The position numbers and the translations under genes were made by a program. A DNA stretch of 64,000 nt from Aquanectria penicillioides (taxonomy: Eukaryota > Ascomycota > Sordariomycetes > Hypocreales > Nectriaceae). This document shows, piece by piece, positions 10,430 through 20,714 of the stretch (position 1 is the first letter of the stretch; each line of letters begins with the position of its first letter). The DNA lies in assembly GCA_003415625.1 (NCBI GenBank), contig PYIU01000001.1, positions 4,960,746 through 5,024,745 of the forward strand. Reading direction: 5' to 3'. The notes beneath the pieces are model-generated. The model did not search any database. It was not told the DNA's origin and worked only from the letters and a program-made list of their open reading frames with translations.

Positions 10430-12366
10430 ATGAGGCCCCTCACGTCCTGCCCGCCCATCATCCGCATTGCCAATGGCACTTTTTACCGCCGCCACCCCAA
10501 TGCCACTTCATCCCACCCCAACCCGCCGCTCTTCAGCGACTTGAGCTTCGAGCTGGCTTCAACCTCGTCCACGCCCCGCAACTGGTGCATCGTTGGCCCG
10601 TCGCTCTCCGGAAAGACAACTTTTCTCCAGGCCCTGAGAGGTCGTCTCCTGTGCGATCCGCCCACCGCCAGGTCCTATCCGTACCTGTCCACTGATGCCG
10701 TGTCGAACCGTCTGAAGACGCCGCGTACGGCGATTCAGTATGTCGGCTTCGATGCCGAGGCGGGCTCTGGCAGCTTGGGTGGGAGCGTAGCCACATCGGC
10801 TTACATGTCTGCTCGGTACGAGTCGCGCCGTGAGATTACCGACTTTTCACTACGAGACTTCCTGTTGGGCAACACTGAGCTAAATCCACTCAAGTCGCCG
10901 GCCGATGACGATAGCAGCATCTCGCCGGAGTTCTTCGAACGCGTCGTTAAGGATCTCAGATTGAATCACCTTCTCGACCTCCCTGTATCATTCTTGAGCA
11001 ATGGCCAAGGCCGACGGTCACGAATTGCCCGAGCGTTGCTCACCAAACCTGAGGTGCTGCTGCTGGATGAGCCATTCATGGGACTGGATCCTCCAACTGT
11101 AACTGGTTTGAGCCCATTGCTCCAATCGCTGGCTGAGAAGGCTAGCCCCCGACTGGTTCTGAGTGCGCGCCCCAGGACCCAGTGCCGGACTGGGTGACTC
11201 ATCTCGTATACCTAAGGGCTGACTGCCAGGTCAGCTCAATGGGGCCCAAAGAGGAAGTCCTAGATGGCTTAAAGAAGTACGTGCAAGGTGTCAGGTCTGG
11301 CAAGCTTTCTGAAGATGCGAAGCTGCCTATCCATTCTCTTGTCGATATCGGCCGCGTCTTGCCGCTCAGCAACTCCTTGGCGCATGCCTCAGAACAAGAA
11401 GACAGTGCCGTATACAAAGGTGTAGAGCCCACCAATCCTAATGCCGAGCCCCTGGTTGAAATGGATGGCTGCAAAGTCCAGTATCGTGACAAGATAGCTC
11501 TTGGAAACTGGACACAACAAACCCCGGAGGGTTCCAGGGACGGACTGATTTGGACTGTTCGCCGGGGAGAACGCTGGGGCGTATTTGGGCCCAACGGTTC
11601 AGGGAAGACTACGATTGTGTCACTTCTCTGCTCGGATCATCCTCAATCATACTCCCTTCCTATCAAGCTGTTTGGACGCTCTCGTTTACCTGAGCCCGGT
11701 TCCGGACAGCTACCATTGACCTTTTGGGATATCCAGTCCCGCATCGGCCACTCTAGCCCCGAGGTTCACCAGCACATGCCCCGTCGCTTAACCGTGCGAC
11801 AGGTCATTGAGAATGCGTGGTCCGAGACGTTTGGTGGAAAACCTAAGCTAGATGAAGCAGCCAAGGAAAAGGTCGAGGCTGCCCTCAGGTGGTTTGCGTC
11901 GGAGCTGAACCCTGAGTATTTGACTACGTCATCTTACGAGAGCCTTGCCTGGGCGGATGAGTATCTTTTTGGCGGTGTCTCTTTCAGCGCACAGCGAGTT
12001 GCGTTGTTTATCCGGTGTATGATCAAGAGCCCGGACGTCGTTGTCTTGGACGAGGCCTTCAGTGGCATGGATGATGCCGTCCGCGACAAATGCACCCTGT
12101 TCCTCAGCGACGGTGAGGCCAAGACGTATCAAGGCGAAAAGATTGTCGAGAGCGAGGCATCACGGTCTGGGACGGTTAAGATCCCTGGCATGTCGGACCA
12201 GCAGGCTCTCATCTGCATCGCCCATGTCAAGGAAGAAGTACCTGGCAGTGTGCGAGAGTGGATATGCCTTCCTGAAGCGAACACGGGGAAGCCGGCGAGG
12301 TTCGGCCGACTTGATGGGCCTCTGGGCCTGGACAGCAAGAGATGGGACCAGGTTTGGGGATTCTAG
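10430..12366 (+). CDS. Twin-cassette ABC ATPase without membrane domain (yeast YDR061W / ModF-like), with a one-base frameshift
   Basis: This is a soluble protein with two ABC ATPase domains and no transmembrane segments; its function in fungi is uncertain. NBD1 has Walker A GPSLSGKTT (residues 56-64), signature LSNGQGRRSRIARAL and Walker B VLLLDEPFMGLD. NBD2 has Walker A GPNGSGKTT, the degenerate signature FGGVSFSAQRVALFI and Walker B VVVLDEAFSGMD. The frame breaks between SARP (codons ending at 11173) and QDPVPDWVTHLVYL (from 11173 in the next frame). One additional C in the CCCC run 11170-11173 would restore a continuous 645-residue protein. No intron fits, because the conserved sequence continues across the break. 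The start is the ATG at 10430; the frame upstream of it opens only with non-ATG codons. The break is probably a sequence error, though a real mutation is possible. Confidence 0.85.
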
Positions 12367-13334
12367 ACGATTGGAAAACGGAGGCGGCAATCAAACCAAA
12401 AAAAAAAAAATACCATGATCTTAAATGAGCTCAACTGCATAAAGGAGGTATCTAAAGAGGAAGGACAGACTCCTCATCTGCCCATAGATAGAACGCCATT
12501 CAACCAAATACGATGGTCGTTTTCAGACTCGGCTTCCGAGTACTGCCAAATGCATTCCCTCTTCGTTCCATTCTGCTGCCCGGACTGATGCAAACATGGG
12601 TCATGGGAATTCAAGATGATGCAGATAGGGCTTCGTGTTACTGATCGACACGGCGGGTAGCAGTGACCGTTTACATGACGGTTCACGTGTGCATGTTCAG
12701 TGTACTCTCGTCTTGTGCTTAAAATCTTGAATCGCTGCTGAACCAAACATGCCCGAAATATACAGTAGCTCCGTGATTCGATAACTACGGGGATCTTGAA
12801 TAGCAGCAATTTCGGGTCCTTCTCACTCACCTTCAGTCCTTTAGTTATGTGCCTAAAGAAATTTAGGTAGGTAGTCAACTAAGCCTCTCTACCTCGACCC
12901 CATGTCTAAATCGCACCCCGCTGCGGTAGGCGACGCAGCCGCCTTCATGGGTGCTAACATTTGGTACTGAGAGGTCCATCATTAATGAATCTTCAATAAA
13001 ATAGCAGTAGACGGAGATATCTGTCCCAACAACGATTTTATTTGCGGTGGCGAGGTTACAAGAAATGCGGCAAGCAAGGAATGCATTGTAAAATAGTGTC
13101 GCCTGAAGTTTGGGCTCATGTGCCACAGTGCCGATATGGCGCAATCCCACAGTGCGTCAGCACCATCAGCCAACCACCACAGCCAAAAACCGGGTGACAT
13201 CATTTTGCTGTCTAGGGAGCCTCGCTCACATGCCGTCTACATCGTCGCCTCAGATCGTCAATCGACTTTCGCTCACTTGCCGGCAGCAGCAGCAGTAGCA
13301 GCAGCAGCAGCGCCTTTGCACCACGTCCGCAGCC
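12367..13334. other. Intergenic region upstream of the DUF202 gene
   Basis: This 968-bp stretch has an A12-like tract at about 12398-12410 just after the ABC stop, a half copy of the TAGGTAGGTAG motif at about 12865-12875, and a GCA-repeat next to the DUF202 start. Short ORFs lack any family resemblance. Confidence 0.35.
13283..13311 (+). repeat. (GCA)n trinucleotide repeat in the 5' leader of the DUF202 gene
   Basis: About nine GCA units with one GTA interruption lie 24 bases before the ATG at 13335, probably in the 5' UTR. Confidence 0.8.
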
Positions 13335-14312
13335 ATGGCAACCCGCGTCCACAACATCGACGACGAGGACCTCACCTTTCGCGCCTGCTGCGCGCCCATC
13401 TCGTCGTTGACCCGACCCATCGACCTCACTGAGCTCGAGTATGTCCTCCGTTGTCTTCTTTCATCAGCATCCACATCGCGGGTTCCAATGCACCGTTGCA
13501 ACTATGTTTTTTTTTTTTTTTTTTTTTTACTTCCTTGTCCTAACATCTTTCCTCGGCCCCCTTTCACCGTGAGATATCCAAAACGGTTCCTATACTAACC
13601 TTGTATCACTCCTAAAGCGAGGAGCAGCTTTCTGAAGGCTGGTCGGCCTTCTTCCGATGGCCGTACTTTGGCCCGCTGCTGGTCGAAAACGAGAGCAGCG
13701 ATGCGCGTGACCACTGCGCCAACGAGAGAAGTATGCCCTCCTTTCTCCATTCCTCCTCCTCCTTGGCTGCCTATTCCCAAACGACTGCGACTTATCCCGG
13801 CCTTTTGACCTCTTTTGCCCTGACTAGGTCTGTGTAACTCGGATTCAACTAACCACTCCTTCTGTCATAGCCTTTCTCTCGTACCTACGGCTGTCAATCT
13901 ACATGGCCGTCGTCTCCATCGCCATTACGCTATCCTTTCACTTGAAGTCCGAACCATCTGATATTGAGCTCCGCATGGCCAAGCCTCTAGGAATCATCTT
14001 CTGGTCGCTATCACTCATGACGCTCTTTGCAGGCGTCGGCAACTACATCAGTACGTGCGACCCGGTCATTCATCATCGCGTCTGCTGCTAACTCGAGCAC
14101 AGCAACAGTAAACAAGTACAGTACTAGGGCAGCAATTGTCCAGACTGGATGGAAGACTCATGCAGTAAGTTACACGACGATATAAAACGACAATCATGAG
14201 CTGCAGTGGACTAATAGTTGATCAGATTCTAAGCATTTGCGCCGTGTGTATTGTAGGAACTTGTGTCGTCTTACTTGTCATAGCTAAAGTTCGTGATGGA
14301 GTGTCAGCATGA
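13335..14312 (+). CDS. DUF202 (YidH-like) small membrane protein
   Basis: Five exons are modelled: 13335-13438, 13618-13730, 13871-14050, 14103-14164 and 14226-14312, giving 181 residues. The DUF202 core begins at NERTFLSYLRLSIYM and carries three hydrophobic segments: YMAVVSIAITLSF, LGIIFWSLSLMTLFAGVGNY and ILSICAVCIVGTCVVLLVIA. The segment between the second and third is TVNKYSTRAAIVQTGWKTHA. The N-terminus (MATRVHNIDDEDLTFRACC) is soluble. DUF202 also occurs in the VTC polyphosphate-synthesis proteins, but this one has no SPX or VTC catalytic domain, so the role remains unknown. Every junction keeps the frame and has GT-AG ends; a CTAAC branch point precedes the acceptor at 14102. Confidence 0.85.
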
Positions 14313-14469
14313 ACATTGGAAAGCAGCATCAATAATGTAATTCAATCCATTCAAAAATAAGAAAAAAAACCGCTAGCGCTTGAGCACTGGTGCCCATGGG
14401 GATGCAACCCTCACCATGCATGTAAAATGTGCCTTATTCGACTCCAAACCAGCAAGAAAACAAACACCA

Positions 14470-16672
14470 TTATGGCTTCTTATTAATACAGAACAGGTCG
14501 CGCGCAGCCCTGTCAGGTGGTGGTACTTTTCCGACATCCTCTGCATCCTTTGGCACCTCACAGTGGCCGACCTCTCGTCGGAACTGTTTCGCGTGTTGCC
14601 GTGCAGTCTCCCTCAGCTCTTCCAGAGTGGTTGCTTGGCCCTCCCAGGAGAGGAGCGGCAACTCACGCAGCTCGGCGAAATCGCCTCCTCGGGGCAAAGT
14701 GGCCAGCATATCTACTTGAGAAGTCGGGTCAAATGCCGCTGTTGCCTTGTCGGCTTCGCCGTTTTCGTCGTCGACGACCTCCTTATCGTCCAAGTACTCT
14801 TCTGGCGTGTCGCCAAGATCGCTATGCGAGCCCATGACGACATTTGCAGTCTCTTGGCTCGGGTAGAGCGTCAAGTAGCCTCGGAGTCGAGAAAGCTGCA
14901 AGACGTACTCCAGCCAAGCAGGAGACTTCTTACTGATATCCTTCTTAGCTAGCATCACCGGCATGTCATCCCTTGCATCTTGGGATTCCAGCACTTGTGA
15001 CACGTAGCCGTGGAGCTCCGACCACTTATCTCCCAGGAATAGCGTTGCATCACTGCTTGGCGCCTGCCAGAGAAAAGGTCCATCCGGTTTTCCTGCCGAC
15101 TCCTTGCTCGAATCCTTGGAGACAGCGAAAGGTGTCTTGCCGTCGAGCTGGGTTGTGGGGGATTGGAAGCTTATGCCCATAATGTTGTCCCTCCAGTCGC
15201 CAAGGACTGATCCACCCGAGTACAAAGTCTGGAGGATCATATATTTGACATCTAGCTGGTTAGTTTTGTTCATCTTAGCGCTAGGTCAGACCTTACAGTG
15301 GAAAAATTGAGGTGACACCTCAGTGTGAGGTGCCAGAACTAAAACATGAGAAGTGCGAGCATTCGCCGGCCAGAAGGATTCCAGGAATCTAACTGAGCTC
15401 TCCTCTTCAGATATGTGTTTGCGGGGGATTCGGTGTCGCAGTGACAACATGTTTGGGTGGCTTAGCTCAGTTGGCGCCTTTGAAGGCCATCTGAACCTGG
15501 CTAGGGTCTTCTCTAAAGCGTCCTCGAGTACATACGGTAGCTCGATGGTGAGGTGCGGGACAGTTACGGCACTGATATCAGCCCGTTTAATAGAGGCAAG
15601 TAGTCTCTGCAGGTTTCCGGTGCCAGCCGGTGGTGATTGGATCACGATGTCGAAGTCGACCTTGTTCCAGGCTGTTGTGTGTAAGTCGAGGGCAATGGCG
15701 AATTGGGGGGGGGGGGGGGGGTTGTCAACTAACCTGACAATGATGAAGCGTCAAGCTTCGAAATCCACGAAAGTCGCGGGTTTGGATCCTCTGGAAGCTC
15801 GATTAGAGCGGACTTGGTGCCGCGAATCTGGTCCCGGAAGGCGCGCAGGAAGTAGTCCTCCTCCGCCTCGGTAGAGTCGACGATAATAGCTTGGGGGTGC
15901 ATGAAGGTGATTACGTGACCTAGGAATTCCATCATTAGAGACTGGGGTACCCGCGATAGCAGTGACTTACGGAGAGCTCGAGCCGCAACCAGTCTCATCC
16001 GGGGTTCGCTAGAAATAGAAGCAGAATCCGGGCGAGCATCTATATCCCAGTTAGGCGGGTACCAAGAAATACGGTTTCGCGAATGTCCATACCATGCAAA
16101 AACAGCTTGCAAGATTCGTCGATGCCATTCGCCTCCAAGAGATCAATGAACGAGATGTCACTTCTGCTGACAAGCACGAAGTGGACGTGGTTCTTTTGTT
16201 GCGCAAACATCTGGCAGGCCATGGGGAGCAAGGTTGAGGCACTCTTAAGGCTTGCAGTGGCAAACAGAATGTTTCTGTTTCTCTCGATCCCGCCCCCGGT
16301 GGCCGCGATGGATTGCAGCGACTTTGCAAACTCGGGGAACTTGATGGGCCCGCTGTAGGTCCTCTCTTGCGGGTGAGAAGTCTGGTGGTTGCGCAGCTCA
16401 TTAAACCCAGACGAAGGGTCGTTTGAGGGTTTTCTATCGGGCGAGTCGGCGGGAGAAGATTGGAGGAAGCGGAGGAGTGTGAAAACGAGGAGAGCGCAGA
16501 CGACGGCGTATGCGACAAGGCGAGCGAGGGCGCGGCGGCGAGGAGCGCGGGTAGCTTGCCATTGAGCGGCGAGCCTGGGGTGGCCGGGGGTGCCCAGATC
16601 GTCGTCCTTCTTGGCCATCTCCTCGTCGCCGGGCCAGAACCGGGCCATGGGCCTTGCTCGCTGATGCGCCAT
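14470..16672 (-). CDS. Glycosyltransferase-2-like type II membrane protein
   Basis: Five exons are modelled: 16672-16093, 16039-15971, 15919-15734, 15671-15297 and 15251-14470, giving 663 residues. A short cytosolic basic head is followed by one signal-anchor helix (ARLVAYAVVCALLVFTLLRF, residues about 50-70), a Ser/Pro-rich stem and a large lumenal domain. Motifs match the fungal family usually annotated glycosyltransferase 2: NILFATASLKSASTLLPMA, MHPQAIIVDSTEAEEDYF, TIELPYVLED, LRHRIPRKHISEEESSVRFL and a final FLWQAPSSDATLF block. It probably acts in the Golgi; donor and acceptor are unknown. The ATG at 16648 (MARFWPGDEEM) may be the real start, since I recall family members beginning there. 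A 17-G run (15705-15721) lies in the third intron. All splice joins preserve frame. Confidence 0.85.
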
Positions 16673-18384
16673 GACGGGATGGCGGGCTGGCGGCGCGATG
16701 GAGAGAGTCGTCGGGACTAGCTCGTGGGGTTCACGAGGCCGAGATGTACGAGTGTTGGTGAACGGGACAGGTTGTTACATTTCGACCTTGGTCGTTGCGC
16801 GCGCGAGTGTCCAGGACGGGCAGGTCGCAGGGCGGCGACCAATTCGGGACGTCGATCGACAGAGTGCGGAGAAGGTTGTCGTGGGATTACAGAAGCAAGT
16901 AAGATGGACGTGGGCGTTGGAGTTGGCGTTGGAGGTGCTTTGGTCTCGGGAACAGCGTGGCTCGTGCTACCTCAGGTGCTGCGGCTGTAGGTGTTACAAG
17001 CGTTGAAGCGTTGCAGCGTTGCAGCGTTGCAGCGTTGCAGCGTTTGAAGTTCCAGCGTCATAGGTCATAGCTAGGTAGGTAGCTAAATTTACTGTAGGGA
17101 GGTACTCCGTAGGTACCTAGGATAAGTGCCTAGGCCCGGATTGGTCGTCAGTCTCGTGGGCCTGGCCTTGGCCTGGCCTGGCTGGTGGTCTGTGGACTCG
17201 ATCCGCGGCTGCAGCTCGCGGGGACGCCCCAACTTAAAACAAAACAAGAATAAATCAAGAATAAATCAAAACCGAATACTCCGATGCTACTAATAATATC
17301 TCGGCTACCAGCAAGACGCTTGGGGTATTGGTGACATTTACCATCATTGACTAGACTTCTTTTCATCCCGTGTTGCCATCATCTCCAAGGAAAGGATGGA
17401 TCATGGCCTCCATCGGCTTGACTGGTGTTGAGCCGTTTGCCGCCTCCCTCCCCGCTCAGCCAACAAGGAAATTTAAGGGTCCTATTCTCGCTTATAGCTC
17501 GTCTCCAATTTACAGCTGTTGTTTTAGCCAAGTGTCAATGGACTGTGGTCTCAGTGTCTTTTAAGGGGCGAGCTCTGAGGAATCCTAGAGCATCAGACAG
17601 GCAAAGGACGACTCTTAACATTTTCGCATGTCATCCCATGTCCTAGTCCCCAAGATGGATAGATATCTCCTGCCGATTACCCAACCACTCCCACCTACCT
17701 GTCCAGCATAGATTCGAGACATTGTGATGTGGGCAAAATACGACAAATCAATTTATCCGCAATAAACTGACAAAATATCTTTCTATCAGTTCCAATTTGG
17801 ATGAGCGCTACCCGTTTCTCAAGAGTTTCAATGAGTTCAATGCTATGGTCCTGTGTGGCTTGGGGGAGGACTGTCGCAGTGCAAGTCTCATATTCAACCC
17901 CGGCTGTCTCTCTCCGCACCATGCTTGGATAAATGACGTGGGGTGCCGCCTCAGAGTCAACTACCCTGCAACTGAGCCGTTGGATATCTTCTATCCGTGC
18001 TTCTGAAACCATAAATGGTGAGGAAAATTACTTGGCAGTCGGGGAATATCCGAGTGCTATTCAGTCGTGAGGTCGCATCTATGATATGGTAGCCGTAAAT
18101 ACATGACATGATTGGCACAGCACAAAGAGAGTTGTCATGATCAAGAAAGAAAAAAAAAAAAAAAAGCTGTTTCCCGTTGTTGTGGTTTCGTGGTGGGGCA
18201 CGACACCAGCGCCTCGCGGGAAAACATGCAAAAATTCATGCCCGGGTGCGCTTCAATTTACATTATCACTGAATTCGCAAACCAACCAAAACTCATTCTC
18301 TACCACTCACCCTCTAATTTCGCACAATTAAAATAATATATCCCAAACCATTCTCAGGTGCGCATACGAAGAGCCTAGGACACC
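16673..18384. other. Divergent intergenic region between the glycosyltransferase gene and SYO1
   Basis: This 1.7-kb stretch holds the GCGTTGCA tandem array (listed separately), TAGGTAGGTAG at about 17072-17082, GGTACCTAGG at about 17112, and a poly(A) stretch near 18146-18164. No convincing gene; the ORFs are short. Confidence 0.35.
17000..17047 (+). repeat. Tandem 8-bp repeat GCGTTGCA
   Basis: Six consecutive units are visible. The four central ones are identical (GCGTTGCA) and the two flanking ones vary (GCGTTGAA, GCGTTTGA). It lies about 330 bp upstream of the glycosyltransferase start, on its promoter side. Confidence 0.85.
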
Positions 18385-20423
18385 ATGGGCAAGTCTCGCA
18401 GAAATCGGGCCAACGCTGCCCACCGCAAAAACCCCATCGCAAAGACCATCAAGCCGCCTTCGGATCCTGAACTTGCTGCTCTGAGAGAGCAAAAGATTCT
18501 CCCCGTCATCAAGGACCTGCAAAGCGCAGACCCCAAGTCGCGCGCTGCCGCAGCAACCGCCGTTTCAAGCATCATTCAAGATACAAAGTGCCGCAAGTTG
18601 CTGCTGCGCGAACAAATTGTCCACACCATCCTCACACAGACGCTCACCGATGCTGCCCTTGAGAGCCGCGCTGCCGGCTGGGGTATCCTGCAAGTCCTCG
18701 CGCAAGAGGAGGAACCAGATTTCTGCGTTCACTTGTACAGGGTAGATATTCTCACGGCCATTGAGTTTGCGGTCAAGTCGGTAAGGCCAACCCCCAACTT
18801 TGATCTTTTCATTGTCACTCACTAAACCATGAACAGGTCTCAGATATTCTCCTGTCCAAGGAGCTTGAATTTCAGAAGAAGGCCAAGGCGGAACAGGCCA
18901 CCGTTTTGAGCATTGTATCCTCTCTCATCTCTCTCCTGACTGCTCTGGCCGAGTCCCAGGACGATATTCTTGAAGCTATCGCCAATAACCTCACCATCAC
19001 ATCGCTCTTGTTCCTTGTCAGCTCAAACGAGCTCTCTCACATCCCCGACGTTTCTTCGTTGAGGAGCGATGCCCTAGCCTGCCTCATGATCCTCTGCGAG
19101 GACAACCAGCAGCTTTCCGACAAGATTGTCAGCTCCAAGGAACCGCGTTGCTACGACACATTGATGTCCCTTCGCGATGAGCCCAGCAGCGATGGCGTCC
19201 TGGCCTGTGGTGTTCTCCACAACCTCTTTTCTTCTCTCGAATTAGAGGACATTGCACTTGGAGCAGACGACTCTGCACTCATTCCTACCCTTTCCAAGGC
19301 TATCGCCTCGTTCCAGCCCGGCCAGCCATCTTCCGACGCCGCCGGCTGGGCGAACCCCCTCGAATGCCAGCAGCTGGCCCTCGAAATCCTCGCCTCCATT
19401 GGAACCGGCCTTAACGCCTCGGTAGATGCCCCTCAACCTTCCAAGCCCGAAGCCAAGGGTGCCAAGGACGACGAGGAGATGGATGACGCCGAAGGGGCAG
19501 ACTCTGACGGGGAGGGTCCCGAGGGTGAGGACGACAACGACGAGGAGATGGACCAGGACGAGATGGAAGCCGATATGGAAATGGTGACGGGCGTCGACGA
19601 CGATGAAGATGAAGGCAACATCGATGACATTCCTGTCCTCAAAACCCTCCTCCAGTCCGCCCTCCCTGAGCTTATTCGCATCGCCTCCCTCTCCCCCAAC
19701 GACGACGCCAGTCTTCGCCTCCAAGGCCACGCGCTCTCGGCCCTCAACAACATCGCTTGGTCCGTCTCCCTGATCGACTTTGCCGACTCGCATAACGCCT
19801 CCATCCAGACGGCCTGGCAGCCCGCCGGCCTGGCCCTCTGGACCAATGTCATCGCCCCTATCCTGGCCACCGACACCGCCGACGTTGCGCTGGCCACGCA
19901 CGTTACTAGCCTCGCCTGGGCCGTCGCCCGCTCCCTCCGCGGCCGCGAGGTGCCGCTCAACGGCGACGAGCACCGCCGCTTCATCGCGCTCTACCAGGCG
20001 ACCAAGGGCGCCGAGGCCATCCTCGACCCTGAGGATCCCTTCCAGGCCCTCGGCGTCAAGTGCGTCGGCGTCCTCGGCCAGCTGGCCCTCGACCCAGCCC
20101 CCGTGGACCGCAACCGTGACATCGGCACATTCCTCATTACCCTCCTCGCCGGCCTTCCCGACAAGACCCCTCCCGCGGACGCCGTCGAGGCGCTCAACCA
20201 GCTCTTTGACATATACGGCAACGAGGACTTTGCGTACGACCGCGAGGTGTTTTGGAAGGACAACTTCGTCAAGCATCTCGAGGAAGCTCTCCCCAAGGTG
20301 CGCGCTATGGTCAAGACCATTGACAAGCGCGCACAGGGAGAACTGCGTCTGCGGGCTGATGAGGCAGTGCTGAACTTGGGTCGATTCTTGGGATACAAGC
20401 GAAAGAACAAGCCTAAGGCATAG
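18385..20423 (+). CDS. SYO1: Symportin SYO1 (HEATR3-like), co-import chaperone for ribosomal proteins
   Basis: SYO1 escorts Rpl5 and Rpl11 into the nucleus together for 5S RNP assembly. Exons 18385-18780 and 18837-20423 give 660 residues. The basic N-terminus MGKSRRNRANAAHRKNP is typical and resembles a nuclear import signal. ARM/HEAT-like helices follow (SADPKSRAAAATAVSSII, ESRAAGWGILQVLAQEE). A long acidic loop at about residues 340-395 (DDEEMDDAEG through DDDEDEGNIDD) interrupts the solenoid, as known for this family, and C-terminal HEAT repeats end in LGRFLGYKRKNKPKA. The intron 18781-18836 (56 nt, GTAAGG...ACAG) is clear. A 486-codon antisense frame over this gene is a codon-bias shadow. 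Confidence 0.92.
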
Positions 20424-20714
20424 ATGTAGGATGGGGTGAGAGATAAAATGGTCAACGGAAAAGCACTGATAGAGTAATGAAAACATGAATAATTTGACTT
20501 TTTGAATTGCGAATATTATTGTCTCTCTTAAAGCCAGACGATGCTGAAACCATACATCACCGAAAAGCTCCTGTTTTATTGTGCAGTGTTGTATGTCGGT
20601 ACTCGCACGTACGAACCAGTTCCCGTTCCCAGATACCCCAACCATGACGCACCCAGACCCAGATTCACCAGGAAAACAACCAGCCCACAGAGCAACGAGC
20701 ATATGATGAACCCC
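20424..20714. other. Short convergent spacer between SYO1 and MLH1
   Basis: These 291 bases separate two facing stop codons and hold only 3' UTR-like, AT-richer sequence. Confidence 0.4.

Noticed and set aside
19242..20702. 486-codon minus-strand ORF opposite SYO1
   Set aside because: It is antisense to a well-supported gene, follows from the strong GC third-position bias of SYO1, has no family features and runs past the SYO1 stop only into low-complexity sequence.
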